A stretch of DNA of 64,000 bases from Bacillota bacterium (GCA_023415835.1 JAEZJK010000075.1:20037-84036), one strand, 5' to 3'. Counted from the stretch's first letter, positions 34,283-43,553 are shown. Notes: a model not told the origin generated them from the sequence alone. Program-made: numbers and translations.

Positions 34283-35413
34283 ATGAATTCACGAGTTTTA
34301 GCAGTCACAAAGAAAGAAGTACTACAACTATTCAGGGATAAAAAGTCGCTGGCGATGATCTGTTTACTACCGGTGATACAGTTGTTTCTATTCGGTTATG
34401 TAGTCGCCAATGATGTCAAAAACATCAACTTCGCCGTATTTGACCAGGATCAGTCTAGCTTAAGCCGGCAACTGGTAACAAAGATTGAAAATTCCGGTTT
34501 TTTTATCAATCATGGATCGGCAATCAATTATCGGGCTTTAGAAGAGAAACTAAATAACGGCGCAATTAAAATCGGCCTAACGATCCCCAAAGGGTTTCAT
34601 CGGAACCTTTTGTCCGGAAAACAGCCAAATTTACAAGTAATAATCGATGGAACAGATTCAAATACCGCTTCCATCGCTAGAAACTATTTTTTAAATATCA
34701 TTAATAACTTTGCGGAGCAGTTTCGGAATGAACAACTTCTAAAGATGGGTCAATTAAAGACTTTCAAACCGCCGCTCGATCTAAAATATCGAATTTATTA
34801 TAACCCCGAATTACGAACCATTAACTATATGATCCCGGGAATCACCGCTTTGGTGTTATTAATTATCACCACTTTATTGACAACGTTATCAGTGGTTAGA
34901 GAGAAAGAATTGGGTACCATTGAACAGTTAATGGTTACGCCGATTAAACCGTTGGAATTGATTCTGGGAAAACTATTGCCCTTCCCGGTGATCGGATTAT
35001 TCGGCCTAATCTTAATGAACTTAGTGAATAGTATATGGTTTAGAGTTCCGATTAAGGGAAATCTTTTCTTACTGCTAATAAGTTCTTTCTTATTTATCCT
35101 GACCTCGCTTGGAATTGGGCTTTTAATTTCTATTGTTTCCCATACTCAGCAACAAGCAATGCTAAGCGTATTGTTCTTTTTGATACCCAATATCCTCTTA
35201 TCCGGTTTTATCTTCCCCATCGCTAATATGCCAAAAATATTGCGAATACTGACTTATGCTATTCCGGCCCGTTATTATCTAGAGATTGTCAGGGGGATTT
35301 ATTTGAAAGGAACCGGACTGACTTACCTTTTCACGCAGATGCTGACTTTGGCTTTTCTGGGGTTGTTGATCTTTGGTTATTCGGTAGGGAGCTTTCGGAG
35401 ACAATTGGAATAA
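34283..35413 (+). CDS. ybhR: ABC-2 type efflux permease (YbhR-like)
   Basis: 376-residue paralogue of the preceding permease with the same topology. Motifs KKEVLQLFRDKKSLA, VVREKELGTIEQLMVTPIKP and FPIANMPKILRILTYAIPAR. The start codon follows the previous stop by one base (TAAAATG). It is the last gene of the efflux unit; the next promoter is at 35464. Confidence 0.9.
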   Translation: MNSRVLAVTKKEVLQLFRDKKSLAMICLLPVIQLFLFGYVVANDVKNINFAVFDQDQSSLSRQLVTKIENSGFFINHGSAINYRALEEKLNNGAIKIGLTIPKGFHRNLLSGKQPNLQVIIDGTDSNTASIARNYFLNIINNFAEQFRNEQLLKMGQLKTFKPPLDLKYRIYYNPELRTINYMIPGITALVLLIITTLLTTLSVVREKELGTIEQLMVTPIKPLELILGKLLPFPVIGLFGLILMNLVNSIWFRVPIKGNLFLLLISSFLFILTSLGIGLLISIVSHTQQQAMLSVLFFLIPNILLSGFIFPIANMPKILRILTYAIPARYYLEIVRGIYLKGTGLTYLFTQMLTLAFLGLLIFGYSVGSFRRQLE

Positions 35414-35463
35414 AAGCTGAGTTAAAATAAATAACTGGTTTAACTTATTATTATATGCAATTA

Positions 35464-35492
35464 TTGACATCAAGTTACCTATAAGCTATAAT
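35464..35492 (+). promoter_or_regulatory. Consensus sigma-A promoter of the type IV pilus operon
   Basis: Perfect TTGACA (35464-35469), 17-nt spacer, perfect TATAAT (35487-35492). Predicts a transcript starting near 35499 with a 150-nt leader before pilB. Confidence 0.85.
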
Positions 35493-35529
35493 TTAGTTAA
35501 ATAAAAAAATTCTATTAAATTATGAAGCG

Positions 35530-35614
35530 ATGAAGTTGGGTTTTCATCTGGTCACTTGAATCCAATGGAGTAAGTAGTGAAACCGGCGAATTGATGAATT
35601 CGGCGGTTTTTGTT
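35530..35614 (+). promoter_or_regulatory. pilB leader with terminator and competing stem
   Basis: A strong terminator hairpin (AAACCGGCGAATT 35580-35592, loop GATG, AATTCGGCGGTTT 35597-35609, then T-rich) lies between promoter and pilB. GGTTTTCA (35539-35546) can instead pair with TGAAACC (35578-35584), which takes up the left arm of the terminator. A 9-codon frame (35530-35559, MKLGFHLVT) with a weak ribosome binding site overlaps the upstream arm. Regulation by a ligand, a protein or translation is possible; no known riboswitch class was recognised. Confidence 0.55.
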
Positions 35615-35647
35615 TAAAAGTAAAAGTGATTATCGGAGGCTCTCAAT

Positions 35648-37360
35648 TTGGCGACTGTATTTAAACAGAAGATCGGCGATCTTTTAGTTCAGACCGGTCA
35701 GATTACCTGCGAACAACTGGAAGATGCGTTAAAGGAGCACTCTAAGACTAAAGAACGTTTAGGGAACGTTTTGGTGAAAAAAGGTTACATTAGCGAGCAG
35801 CGCCTGATTGAGACCCTTGAATTCCAATTAGGCATCCCTCATGTGATCCTTTCGAAGCGAAAAATAGAACCTGAAGTTTTAGAATTGGTTCCGGAGCATA
35901 TCGCCAAAAAATACCATGTCTTTCCAGTTGGCAAACAAGGAAAACGGTTAATGTTGGCGATGTTGGATCCTACCGATGTTTATGCCCTTGATGAATTACG
36001 GCTGACATTGAACCTTGAAATACAGCCGGTGATTGTCACCGAAGAAGATATGAACCAAGCCTTCAGCAACTATTTTGGGATCTCGGGTTCGGTGAGTGAA
36101 GTTTTTAAAGACCTTGATGTCCAAATCGAAGAAGACGAGGCGGATGACCAAGCTTCCGGCGACTTGGAAGCAATGGTTGAAGAAGCCCCCATCGTCCGGC
36201 TGGTGAATTTATTAATTACTCAGGCGGTTAAGGATCGAGCCAGTGATATTCACCTGGAACCGACGGAAAAAGAATTGGTTATTCGCTACCGGGTTGACGG
36301 CCGGTTGAAAAAAATCATGACTTCCCCTAAAAATACTCAAGCCGCCATCATCTCCCGGATTAAAATTATATCCGGAATGAACATCGCCGAGAAAAGGCTC
36401 CCCCAGGACGGACGGATTCAAATGCGGGTTGAAGGGATCCCGGTTGACCTACGGGTTTCCTGCATTCCGACTGTCTTTGGCGAGAAAGTAGTAATGCGGA
36501 TTCTCTTTAAAAACAACGTCCTCGCTAAAATGGAAACCCTGGGATTTCTCCAGGATACACTGGAGCGGTTCCGTTCCATTTATAAGCAGCCCCACGGGAT
36601 CATCCTGGTGACGGGGCCTACCGGGAGCGGGAAGTCCACCACCCTAAGCTCGGTTTTGAATGAGCTGAATTCCCCGGAAGAAAATATCATGACCGTCGAA
36701 GATCCGGTGGAATATCAAATTACAGGAATTAACCAGGTGCAGGTGAATACCAAAGCGGGACTGACCTTTGCAATGGCGCTCCGTTCCTTCCTCCGGCAGG
36801 ATCCCGACATTATCATGGTCGGAGAGATCCGGGACGGAGAAACCGCACAAATCGCTACCCAAGCTGCGCTCACCGGGCATCTGGTATTATCGACCTTACA
36901 TACTAACGACGCTCCCAGCAGCGTTACCAGGTTAATCGATATGAAAATCGAACCGTTTTTAGTGGCCTCGACGGTGATCGGGATTCTCGCTCAACGATTG
37001 GTTCGAGGGATTTGCCCTGATTGTAAAAAAACTTATACTTTGGCTCCGGATCACATTTACTACGGAATCATCAGGCAGAACTTGCCGGACTGCCCGCCGG
37101 AAAAGCTGATATTTTATAAAGGCGAGGGTTGTCGGCGCTGTAACGGTAAAGGTTACTCCAAACGATTGGCTATCCATGAAGTCTTATTGGTAAATCAGGA
37201 ACTGAGGTCGTTGATTAGCAAAAACGTCCCTTCCGGGGAAATAAAGGAAATGGCGGTCAAAAACGGGATGCGGACTTTATTCCAGGATGGGCTGTTAAAA
37301 GCCCTTGAGGGGAAGACAACTTTGGAGGAGATTGTAAGGATTGCTTATGTTAGTGAATAG
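35648..37360 (+). CDS. pilB: Type IV pilus extension ATPase
   Basis: Hexameric AAA-like ATPase that powers pilus assembly at the inner membrane. 570 residues from TTG 35648 (CGGAGG upstream). N-terminal MshEN/GspE-N domains (about 1-150), then the ATPase core with Walker A GPTGSGKST, Asp box, Walker B and His box VLSTLHTNDAPSSVTR. A tetra-cysteine zinc site CPDCKK...CRRCNGKGY distinguishes it from the retraction ATPase. N-terminal MshEN domains in some homologues bind c-di-GMP; whether this one does is unknown. Confidence 0.94.
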   Translation: MATVFKQKIGDLLVQTGQITCEQLEDALKEHSKTKERLGNVLVKKGYISEQRLIETLEFQLGIPHVILSKRKIEPEVLELVPEHIAKKYHVFPVGKQGKRLMLAMLDPTDVYALDELRLTLNLEIQPVIVTEEDMNQAFSNYFGISGSVSEVFKDLDVQIEEDEADDQASGDLEAMVEEAPIVRLVNLLITQAVKDRASDIHLEPTEKELVIRYRVDGRLKKIMTSPKNTQAAIISRIKIISGMNIAEKRLPQDGRIQMRVEGIPVDLRVSCIPTVFGEKVVMRILFKNNVLAKMETLGFLQDTLERFRSIYKQPHGIILVTGPTGSGKSTTLSSVLNELNSPEENIMTVEDPVEYQITGINQVQVNTKAGLTFAMALRSFLRQDPDIIMVGEIRDGETAQIATQAALTGHLVLSTLHTNDAPSSVTRLIDMKIEPFLVASTVIGILAQRLVRGICPDCKKTYTLAPDHIYYGIIRQNLPDCPPEKLIFYKGEGCRRCNGKGYSKRLAIHEVLLVNQELRSLISKNVPSGEIKEMAVKNGMRTLFQDGLLKALEGKTTLEEIVRIAYVSE

Positions 37361-37371
37361 GTAGGGATTTA

Positions 37372-37409
37372 GAATACAGGGGCCAGTAGCCAGGAGACAG
37401 GAGCGAGGT
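37372..37409. repeat. 7-nt phased repeat after pilB
   Basis: GAATACA, GGGGCCA, GTAGCCA, GGAGACA, GGAGCGA in register, from 11 nt after the stop codon. Confidence 0.6.
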
Positions 37410-37483
37410 CAAAACCGGCTTCCTGAACTTCTTTCATATGATCCTAAAAATTAAACCAATAACTGACAGGGAGGATAATTTAC

Positions 37484-38548
37484 TTGGCTATCAACGAACT
37501 ACTAACCATCGCAGTAAACCAAAACGCTTCCGACTTGCATCTGACAGTCGGGCGTCCCCCCATGTTGCGGGTATATGGCGAATTAGTCCCAATCTCCGGA
37601 GAAATGGAGCTTAATCAGGGTATGATTCGGGAATTGGTTGCCCCGATGCTTGATGAGGCTCATCAAAATTTCCTTGAGGAAACGGGCCAAGTTGACTTCT
37701 CATACGGAATCCAAAGTTTAGGCCGGTTCCGGGTGAACTTATTCCGGCAACGCGGCGCTATCTCCGGGGTAATGCGCTTGATCCCAACCGAGATCCCGGA
37801 ACTTACTTCTTTGGGAATCCCGGAAGTAGTTAAGACTTTCGCTGAAAAGTCGCGCGGGCTGGTACTGATGACCGGGCCGACCGGAAGCGGCAAGACAACT
37901 ACGTTAGCCGCGTTAATTGACTTAATCAATACTAACCGGAGTTGCCATATTATTACCCTGGAAGACCCGATTGAATTTTTACACCGGCATAAAAAGAGCG
38001 TCATCAACCAACGGGAAGTCGGCGCGGATACCGATTCCTTCGCCAACGCCCTTCGGGCGGCCCTCCGGGAAGACCCGGACGTGATCCTCGTCGGTGAGAT
38101 GAGGGACCTGGAGACCATTCAAACCGCTCTGACCGCCGCCGAGACCGGGCATTTGGTCTTTGCCACCTTACATACCAACGACACCACACAGACGGTGGAT
38201 CGGATCATCGACGTTTTCCCGCCCCACCAGCAACAACAGATCCGGATGCAACTTTCAGTGACATTACAAGGAATCGTCGCCCAACAACTAATCCCCAAGT
38301 TCAACCAACCGGGGCGGGTTTTGGCCACGGAAATCTTGATCGCCAACGGGGCGGTGCGTAATTTAATCCGCGAAGGCAAGACTTATCAACTGGCCAGCGC
38401 GCTCCAGACCGGAGGCAAGCTGGGAATGCAGACCCTGGACTCGTCATTAAAAGCCCTCTATCAACGGCGGCTGATCAGCTTACAAGAAGCGATGATGCGG
38501 GCATCCGACCAGGAAGAGTTCAAACGGTTTGTAGAGATGTCGTTTTAG
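37484..38548 (+). CDS. pilT: Type IV pilus retraction ATPase
   Basis: Hexameric ATPase that drives pilus retraction and twitching motility. 354 residues from TTG 37484, preceded by AGGGAGGA. Walker A GPTGSGKTT, Walker B EDPDVILVGEMRD, His box HTNDTTQTVDRIIDVFPP and the PilT signature AVRNLIREGKTYQL are all present; no zinc site. Lies between pilB and pilC, with short repeats flanking it on both sides. Confidence 0.95.
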   Translation: MAINELLTIAVNQNASDLHLTVGRPPMLRVYGELVPISGEMELNQGMIRELVAPMLDEAHQNFLEETGQVDFSYGIQSLGRFRVNLFRQRGAISGVMRLIPTEIPELTSLGIPEVVKTFAEKSRGLVLMTGPTGSGKTTTLAALIDLINTNRSCHIITLEDPIEFLHRHKKSVINQREVGADTDSFANALRAALREDPDVILVGEMRDLETIQTALTAAETGHLVFATLHTNDTTQTVDRIIDVFPPHQQQQIRMQLSVTLQGIVAQQLIPKFNQPGRVLATEILIANGAVRNLIREGKTYQLASALQTGGKLGMQTLDSSLKALYQRRLISLQEAMMRASDQEEFKRFVEMSF

Positions 38549-38550
38549 CA

Positions 38551-38578
38551 GGAGTCAGTAGTCAGGAGACAGAAGTGG
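38551..38578. repeat. 7-nt phased repeat after pilT
   Basis: GGAGTCA, GTAGTCA, GGAGACA, GAAGTGG, from 2 nt after the stop codon. Units match those after pilB (GGAGACA identical). Confidence 0.6.
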
Positions 38579-38786
38579 TTGATAGTTATGTTTCCAAATT
38601 TTTGCGGGTTTGAAAGAATGTCTAGAGCGACCCTATCCCTTAAAGGGTATTAGCTGTACGTTGCAGGTTTTATTTGACCGCGGAGGATGGTGGTTACCCT
38701 TTTAAAGGGCAAGGGATCTGCCTTTTGACCGTAAAGCTTTGCATACATTTTATACTTATTGCTTAAAAATGAAGGAGATACCGAAG

Positions 38787-40013
38787 ATGCCTTCTTTTGA
38801 ATATAGTGTCCGGGACAAGCGGGGACAATCTTTGAGAGGTTCGCTGGATGCTCCCGGTATCCGTGAGGCCGCCCTTAAACTCCGGGAAGAGGGGTATTAT
38901 ATCACCTCGTTACAGCCTAAGGGCGAGGCGAAGGGCGGAACGGAGCGCCAATCCAAGCTGGTTCAAAAAAAAGTACAACTCCGGGAGTTGTTAATCTTTA
39001 CCCGCCAGTTCGGGGTGATGATCCGGGCCGGGGTCAACCTGGCGTCCTGCCTCAACTTAATGACCCAACAGACCGAGAACCCTTATTTTGCCTCGGTAAT
39101 CCATCAGATCCGGCGGAATGTGGAGGGCGGCGAGACCCTGCACGGGGCGATGGCCAAATACCCGAAGATCTTCCCAACTATCTACATCCATATGGTGGAA
39201 GCGGGGGAAGCCAGCGGCCAGCTGGAGACGGTACTTTTCAGGCTGGTCGAGCATTTGGAGCGGGAATTCGAGCTTAAAAAGAAGGTCAGTAGCGCAATGG
39301 CCTATCCGGCGATGGTCGTGATAGTGGCGATCGGTGTTATATTTGGTTTGATGACCTTTGTGTTACCCAATTTTTTAGGAATGTTCCGCAGTTCTAACAT
39401 GGAATTGCCAGCTGTAACTAAGCTGTTGATGACGACTAGCGATATGTTCGTCAAGTATTGGTACCTGATCCTGACGGCTTTAGTAGGAACGGTGTTAGGG
39501 GTCAAGCTTTATTGGGATACTCCGGCTGGACGGAGACAGATCGATGAATTACTTTTTAATCTGAAAATCATCGGGCCGGTGATTCAAAAATTGGCTTCGG
39601 CCCGTTTTTCCCGGACCTTGGCTACTCTGTTGGAGAGTGGATTGATGATTACACTTAGCCTCGAGATGGTGGAGCGAGCGGTAGGAAACACGGTGGTCGC
39701 CGACGCCATCGGACAAGCTAGGGTAAATATCACTCAAGGTACAGGGCTGGCTAAACCATTGGTCGAACGAAAAGTCTTCCCGCCGATGGTTACCCAAATG
39801 ATCGCAGTTGGGGAAGAGACCGGGGAACTCTCAACCATGCTTGAACAGGTAGCCGACTTCTATGAAAAAGAAGCCGGTTATGCAATTGAGTCGCTGACCA
39901 AATTAATCGAACCGGCAATCATGTTATGTTTAGGCGGAGTGGTCGCCCTAGTAGTGGCGGCGGTAATGATTCCTATGTTTTCACTTAGTTCTGGAGCTAC
40001 TCTTCAACATTAA
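38787..40013 (+). CDS. pilC: Type IV pilus inner-membrane platform protein
   Basis: Polytopic platform protein that couples PilB/PilT to pilin insertion. 408 residues; two T2SSF domains (about 75-198 and 278-400) and three transmembrane helices. Motifs FTRQFGVMIRAGVNL and SRTLATLLESGLMI. ATG 38787 has AAGGAG 9 nt upstream; earlier in-frame starts lack one. The pilin gene follows after 21 nt. Confidence 0.93.
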   Translation: MPSFEYSVRDKRGQSLRGSLDAPGIREAALKLREEGYYITSLQPKGEAKGGTERQSKLVQKKVQLRELLIFTRQFGVMIRAGVNLASCLNLMTQQTENPYFASVIHQIRRNVEGGETLHGAMAKYPKIFPTIYIHMVEAGEASGQLETVLFRLVEHLEREFELKKKVSSAMAYPAMVVIVAIGVIFGLMTFVLPNFLGMFRSSNMELPAVTKLLMTTSDMFVKYWYLILTALVGTVLGVKLYWDTPAGRRQIDELLFNLKIIGPVIQKLASARFSRTLATLLESGLMITLSLEMVERAVGNTVVADAIGQARVNITQGTGLAKPLVERKVFPPMVTQMIAVGEETGELSTMLEQVADFYEKEAGYAIESLTKLIEPAIMLCLGGVVALVVAAVMIPMFSLSSGATLQH

Positions 40014-40034
40014 AAATCATGAAAGGAGGTGAAA

Positions 40035-40427
40035 ATGATGATAAAATTATATAAGGATGAAAAAGGTTTTACATTGATTGAAATTCTAATCGTAGTTTTG
40101 ATCATTGGGGTTATTGCCGCATTAGCGATACCTAATCTAATGTCTGCCCAAAAGACAGCGTGGGGTAAAACCTGTAAAGCTAACCGTGCGACTTTGGAAG
40201 CGGCTGCAGAGCTTTATAAAATCCAGGATGGTGATTATCCAGGTTCCGTTGGCGATATGTGGACAGCTGTCAATGGCTACGATGCAGTTATGTCTCGAGA
40301 CATGGATTGCCCAATGGTTACCGTTACAGTCGGTTCACCTGCAACTCAATACTCATTTGACGAAGAAAAACCTGGTGTTGTTGTTTGTGCAAAAGTTACA
40401 GCTAGTGAACATCCTTCAGGAGACTAA
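40035..40427 (+). CDS. pilA: Type IV pilin (GspG/PilA-like major prepilin)
   Basis: 130-residue prepilin. Short leader MMIKLYKDEKG followed by FTLIEILIVVLIIGVIAALA (class III signal, Glu5 conserved) forms the N-terminal helix. The globular domain is small and has three cysteines. Its position between pilC and the prepilin peptidase gene suggests that it is the main pilin. The start at 40035 follows a very strong AAAGGAGGTGA, indicating high expression. A GTG at 40029 would overlap that site. Confidence 0.9.
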   Translation: MMIKLYKDEKGFTLIEILIVVLIIGVIAALAIPNLMSAQKTAWGKTCKANRATLEAAAELYKIQDGDYPGSVGDMWTAVNGYDAVMSRDMDCPMVTVTVGSPATQYSFDEEKPGVVVCAKVTASEHPSGD

Positions 40428-40428
40428 C

Positions 40429-41169
40429 TTGTTGATTTTATTTTTACTAATTTTAGGATTAATAGTAGGAAGTTTCTTAAACGTCCTTATCTATCGTATC
40501 CCAAGGGGGGAGTCAATCGTTCTCCCCCCCTCCCATTGTCCTAACTGTAATCACCGGCTGGGGGTTTTGGATCTTTTTCCGGTCTTCAGTTACCTCTGGC
40601 TAGGGGGGCGGTGCCGTTATTGCAAAATACCAATCAGTTGGCGTTATCCGCTGGTGGAGTTAATTACTGCGGTTTTAACGGGAATTTGTTGGATACGGTT
40701 TGGTTTGAGCATCGACGGAGCTATGGCTTTGGTTTTAACCTACGTCTTAATTACCATCGCTTTTATCGATCTTGAGCACCGGCTGATTCCGAACGTATTG
40801 ACCTTACCCATGATTTTGATTGGCCTGTTATTTCGTGGATGGCAGGGGGAGATCGTGGCCGGACTTTTGGGCGGCGTTATCGGCGGGGGGCTTTTGTTTT
40901 TGGTGGCCTTCTTTTATCCCAGAGGGATGGGTATGGGAGACGTCAAGTTTTTGGCCATGGCCGGGGTCTTTTTAGGTTGGGAGAAGGCGTTGTTCGTATT
41001 GTTCGCCGGAAGTTTCCTGGGGTTATTAATTATGGCTCCCTTGATGATCTTAAAAAAGCTGAATCGAAAAACGGCTTTTCCTTTCGGCCCTTTTTTGGTG
41101 GTCGGGGCATTAATTGCGCTTTATTGGGAAGAAGCGGTTTTTTATTATTTCGGATTATTGGGAATGTAA
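40429..41169 (+). CDS. pilD: Prepilin peptidase (leader peptidase and N-methyltransferase)
   Basis: Inner-membrane aspartic protease that cleaves and N-methylates prepilins. About 246 residues from TTG 40429 (AGGAG 6 nt upstream; TTG 40432 also possible). N-terminal methyltransferase region with paired cysteines CPNC and CRYC, then A24 peptidase helices with catalytic Asp motifs FIDLEHRLIPN and GMGDVKF. Located 1 nt after the pilin stop, matching its substrate. Confidence 0.93.
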   Translation: MLILFLLILGLIVGSFLNVLIYRIPRGESIVLPPSHCPNCNHRLGVLDLFPVFSYLWLGGRCRYCKIPISWRYPLVELITAVLTGICWIRFGLSIDGAMALVLTYVLITIAFIDLEHRLIPNVLTLPMILIGLLFRGWQGEIVAGLLGGVIGGGLLFLVAFFYPRGMGMGDVKFLAMAGVFLGWEKALFVLFAGSFLGLLIMAPLMILKKLNRKTAFPFGPFLVVGALIALYWEEAVFYYFGLLGM

Positions 41170-41220
41170 AGAGGATAATACAGAAGACTTTGCCTCTGAT
41201 AAATTTTTGCCTAAAACCAT

Positions 41221-41246
41221 CCCCTTCCTGAATTCATAGGGAGGGG
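41221..41246. repeat. CCCCTTCC / GGGAGGGG hairpin after pilD
   Basis: Inverted repeat with one non-matching pair and a 10-nt AT-rich loop, similar to the hairpins at 5951-6360. No T-run follows, so termination is uncertain. Confidence 0.45.
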
Positions 41247-41372
41247 AATCACTGTTTTAGCTGTACTAATAGACGGTATACTGTTTTATTAAAAAACTCT
41301 TGATTTATAACGATTTTTTGCCGAAGATATTATGTGAATATAGGTTAAACCTGAATGAGGAGCAATGGGTTT

Positions 41373-42431
41373 ATGGCAAAACTCGGAGTTGGTTTGGATA
41401 TTGGCGCAAATTCTATCAAGGTTGTTGAATTGCAAGGGGGCTTGAAGCCCCGGGTGAGCCGTTTTGGGAAAGTGACGTTGCCTGAAGGCGCGATTAACGC
41501 CGGAGAAATCAAAGAACGGGAACGGGTCGGAAAGGCCATCAAAGAACTGTTTGCCAACACTAAGATCGCCTCAAAACGGGCCGTAATTGCCATTGCCGGA
41601 CAAGCGGCGATTATCAGGCATATTAAAATGCCGTTAATGGAAGACAGCGAGATAGCCAACGCCATTCACTGGGAGGCCGAACGTTATATCCCGTTCCCGG
41701 TGGATGAAGTCACCCTGGATTTTAAAGTCATCAGGCGCCATGAAGATCAAAACGAAATGGACATCCTCATGGTTTGCGCCAGGAATGATATCATATACAG
41801 TCAGATCGAGACCTTACGGGATATCGGAATCCAGACTCAAGTAGTGGACATTCAGACCTTCAGCTTAATGCGGGCGGCCGGGTTGGAAGCAACGCAGACC
41901 GAAGGCGCTATAGCCCTTTTGGATATCGGGTTTGAAACTTCCGATTTAATGATCCTCAAAGATGGGATCCCTCTTTTTACCAGGGTAATTCCATTGGCGG
42001 GGAACCGATTTACGAAAACAATCGCGCAAAACCTCGGAATTACCTCCGAGGAAGCGGAAGAGATAAAAATCAACAGAATAGACGCTTTAAGCCAAAACGA
42101 ACCGGGACAAGCCCATACTCTTGAGGCCAAGGCCAACTTCGCCATGCAAGAAGGTTTAAAAGAATTGGCTTTGGAGATCCGGCGTTCTTTTGATTACTTT
42201 CATTTGCAAGAAAGGAATGAAGATGTACAACGGCTGGTCATTAATGGCGGCGGATCACTGTTACCGAATTTAGCGACTTTTTTAAACCGGGAATTAGGCC
42301 TTCCGGTGGTTGATTGTAGTATCCCTCCAGGAATAATCGTGCCCAAGAAACTTTACCCTAAATTGGGAGGGGAATTGCCGCTCTATAGTGTGGCCATGGG
42401 GCTAGCGATGCGGGAGGTGATCCCGGAATGA
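41373..42431 (+). CDS. pilM: Type IV pilus assembly protein PilM
   Basis: Cytoplasmic actin/FtsA-like ATPase of the pilus alignment complex, 352 residues. Nucleotide-binding motifs VGLDIGANSIKVVEL, ALLDIGFETSDLMI and INGGGSLLPNL. It binds the N-terminal tail of PilN (here MRINLLPLE), encoded next with a 4-nt overlap. ATG 41373 has AGGAG 10 nt upstream. Confidence 0.94.
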   Translation: MAKLGVGLDIGANSIKVVELQGGLKPRVSRFGKVTLPEGAINAGEIKERERVGKAIKELFANTKIASKRAVIAIAGQAAIIRHIKMPLMEDSEIANAIHWEAERYIPFPVDEVTLDFKVIRRHEDQNEMDILMVCARNDIIYSQIETLRDIGIQTQVVDIQTFSLMRAAGLEATQTEGAIALLDIGFETSDLMILKDGIPLFTRVIPLAGNRFTKTIAQNLGITSEEAEEIKINRIDALSQNEPGQAHTLEAKANFAMQEGLKELALEIRRSFDYFHLQERNEDVQRLVINGGGSLLPNLATFLNRELGLPVVDCSIPPGIIVPKKLYPKLGGELPLYSVAMGLAMREVIPE

Positions 42432-42991
42432 GAATTAATCTCTTACCTCTCGAATCCCGGCCCAAACAGCAGGTTACTTTTTTGAATTTACTAATTTTAC
42501 TGGGGGGCGTAACTTTATTCATCGCTTCAGTTTGTTTTGGAGTATATGAATACTTTAACTATCAAGAATCAGTTCGAAACTTAGCCTCAATTGAACAACA
42601 GATCGCCTTTCTCCAACCGCAAATGGAAGAGGTACACAAATTAGAACAGACCCAAACGGAACTATTCAAATTGCGGGGGGAGTTTGAAAAGATTAGGGGT
42701 TTTTACCAACCGCAACTTGAAATATTCAACAGCTTGGCTACAGTTATGCCCGGGGACATCTGGCTGGAGGAGTTAATAGTTGATCATAAGGGAAAGGTGA
42801 CTGTCTCCGGACAGTCTTTAGAAATTCCGTTGATCGGTAATTTTCTAAACAAAATCAACAGCGGGGAATTTTATCAAAGTACATCCCTGAAAGAGATTAA
42901 ATTGGAAGATAATGACGATTTAATTAGTTATCAGTTTAACCTGGAGATGGTAACCGGGAGGGGTTCCCTTGAGTATGACGAAAAAAAATAA
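42428..42991 (+). CDS. pilN: Type IV pilus assembly protein PilN
   Basis: Bitopic alignment-complex protein of 187 residues. It starts with the PilM-binding motif MRINLLP, then one transmembrane helix (about 22-44), a coiled coil and a ferredoxin-like periplasmic domain. Overlaps pilM (4 nt) and pilO, so it is translationally coupled. Confidence 0.92.
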   Translation: MRINLLPLESRPKQQVTFLNLLILLGGVTLFIASVCFGVYEYFNYQESVRNLASIEQQIAFLQPQMEEVHKLEQTQTELFKLRGEFEKIRGFYQPQLEIFNSLATVMPGDIWLEELIVDHKGKVTVSGQSLEIPLIGNFLNKINSGEFYQSTSLKEIKLEDNDDLISYQFNLEMVTGRGSLEYDEKK

Positions 42992-43553
42992 TCTCTCAAC
43001 GACAATTTTCATAATATTAACCGTACTCTGTTCCGGCGGGGCTATTGCCGGCGGGATTCAGTATTTGACGAAAAACAATGAGCTGAATAATAAAATAAAT
43101 CAACGCCAATCCGAATTTATGCAGATGAAACAGAAAGTGGCGATGTTGCCGTTGCTGAGGGAACAAAGCAAATCCGGAGCCGCGGAGATAAGCCGGCTGT
43201 ATCAGTTCGCCCCCAGCCGGGAAGAACAGGCCGCCTTTGTGTTGGAACTGGAACGGATGGCGCGGCAATCAAAGGTTGATATCGTCTACTGTAAATTAGA
43301 CGATAAAATAAAAAATTTTAAAAACCTACCGTCATATCAAGTTTTTCAATGGGCAGTCGAATTGAATGGGGATTATCAAGGTGTTAAAAAGTTCTTGGAA
43401 ACCATCCTTGAGTCAAAGCGATTCATGATGGTTTCAGCCTTAAACATTAATTCCTCCGAGCCTGAATCGAAAAGTAGCAAAGCTTATCAGTTAAATACCA
43501 AACTGATATTAGACTTAATTGCTCCCATAGGCCAAGGGAAGGTGAATCAATGA
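42969..43553 (+). CDS. pilO: Type IV pilus assembly protein PilO
   Basis: Partner of PilN with the same topology, 194 residues: transmembrane helix (about 10-30), coiled coil, periplasmic ferredoxin-like domain. TTG 42969 is 6 nt after GGAGG and is preferred; ATG 42975 shortens it by two residues. It overlaps pilN by 23 nt and pilP by 4 nt. The call rests on gene order and topology, as PilO diverges rapidly. Confidence 0.87.
   Translation: MSMTKKNNLSTTIFIILTVLCSGGAIAGGIQYLTKNNELNNKINQRQSEFMQMKQKVAMLPLLREQSKSGAAEISRLYQFAPSREEQAAFVLELERMARQSKVDIVYCKLDDKIKNFKNLPSYQVFQWAVELNGDYQGVKKFLETILESKRFMMVSALNINSSEPESKSSKAYQLNTKLILDLIAPIGQGKVNQ

Noticed and set aside
35500..35620. c-di-GMP-I riboswitch before pilB.
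   Set aside because: The conserved GCAAA/GACGCAAAGCC elements are not present; the leader is reported only as a possible terminator switch.
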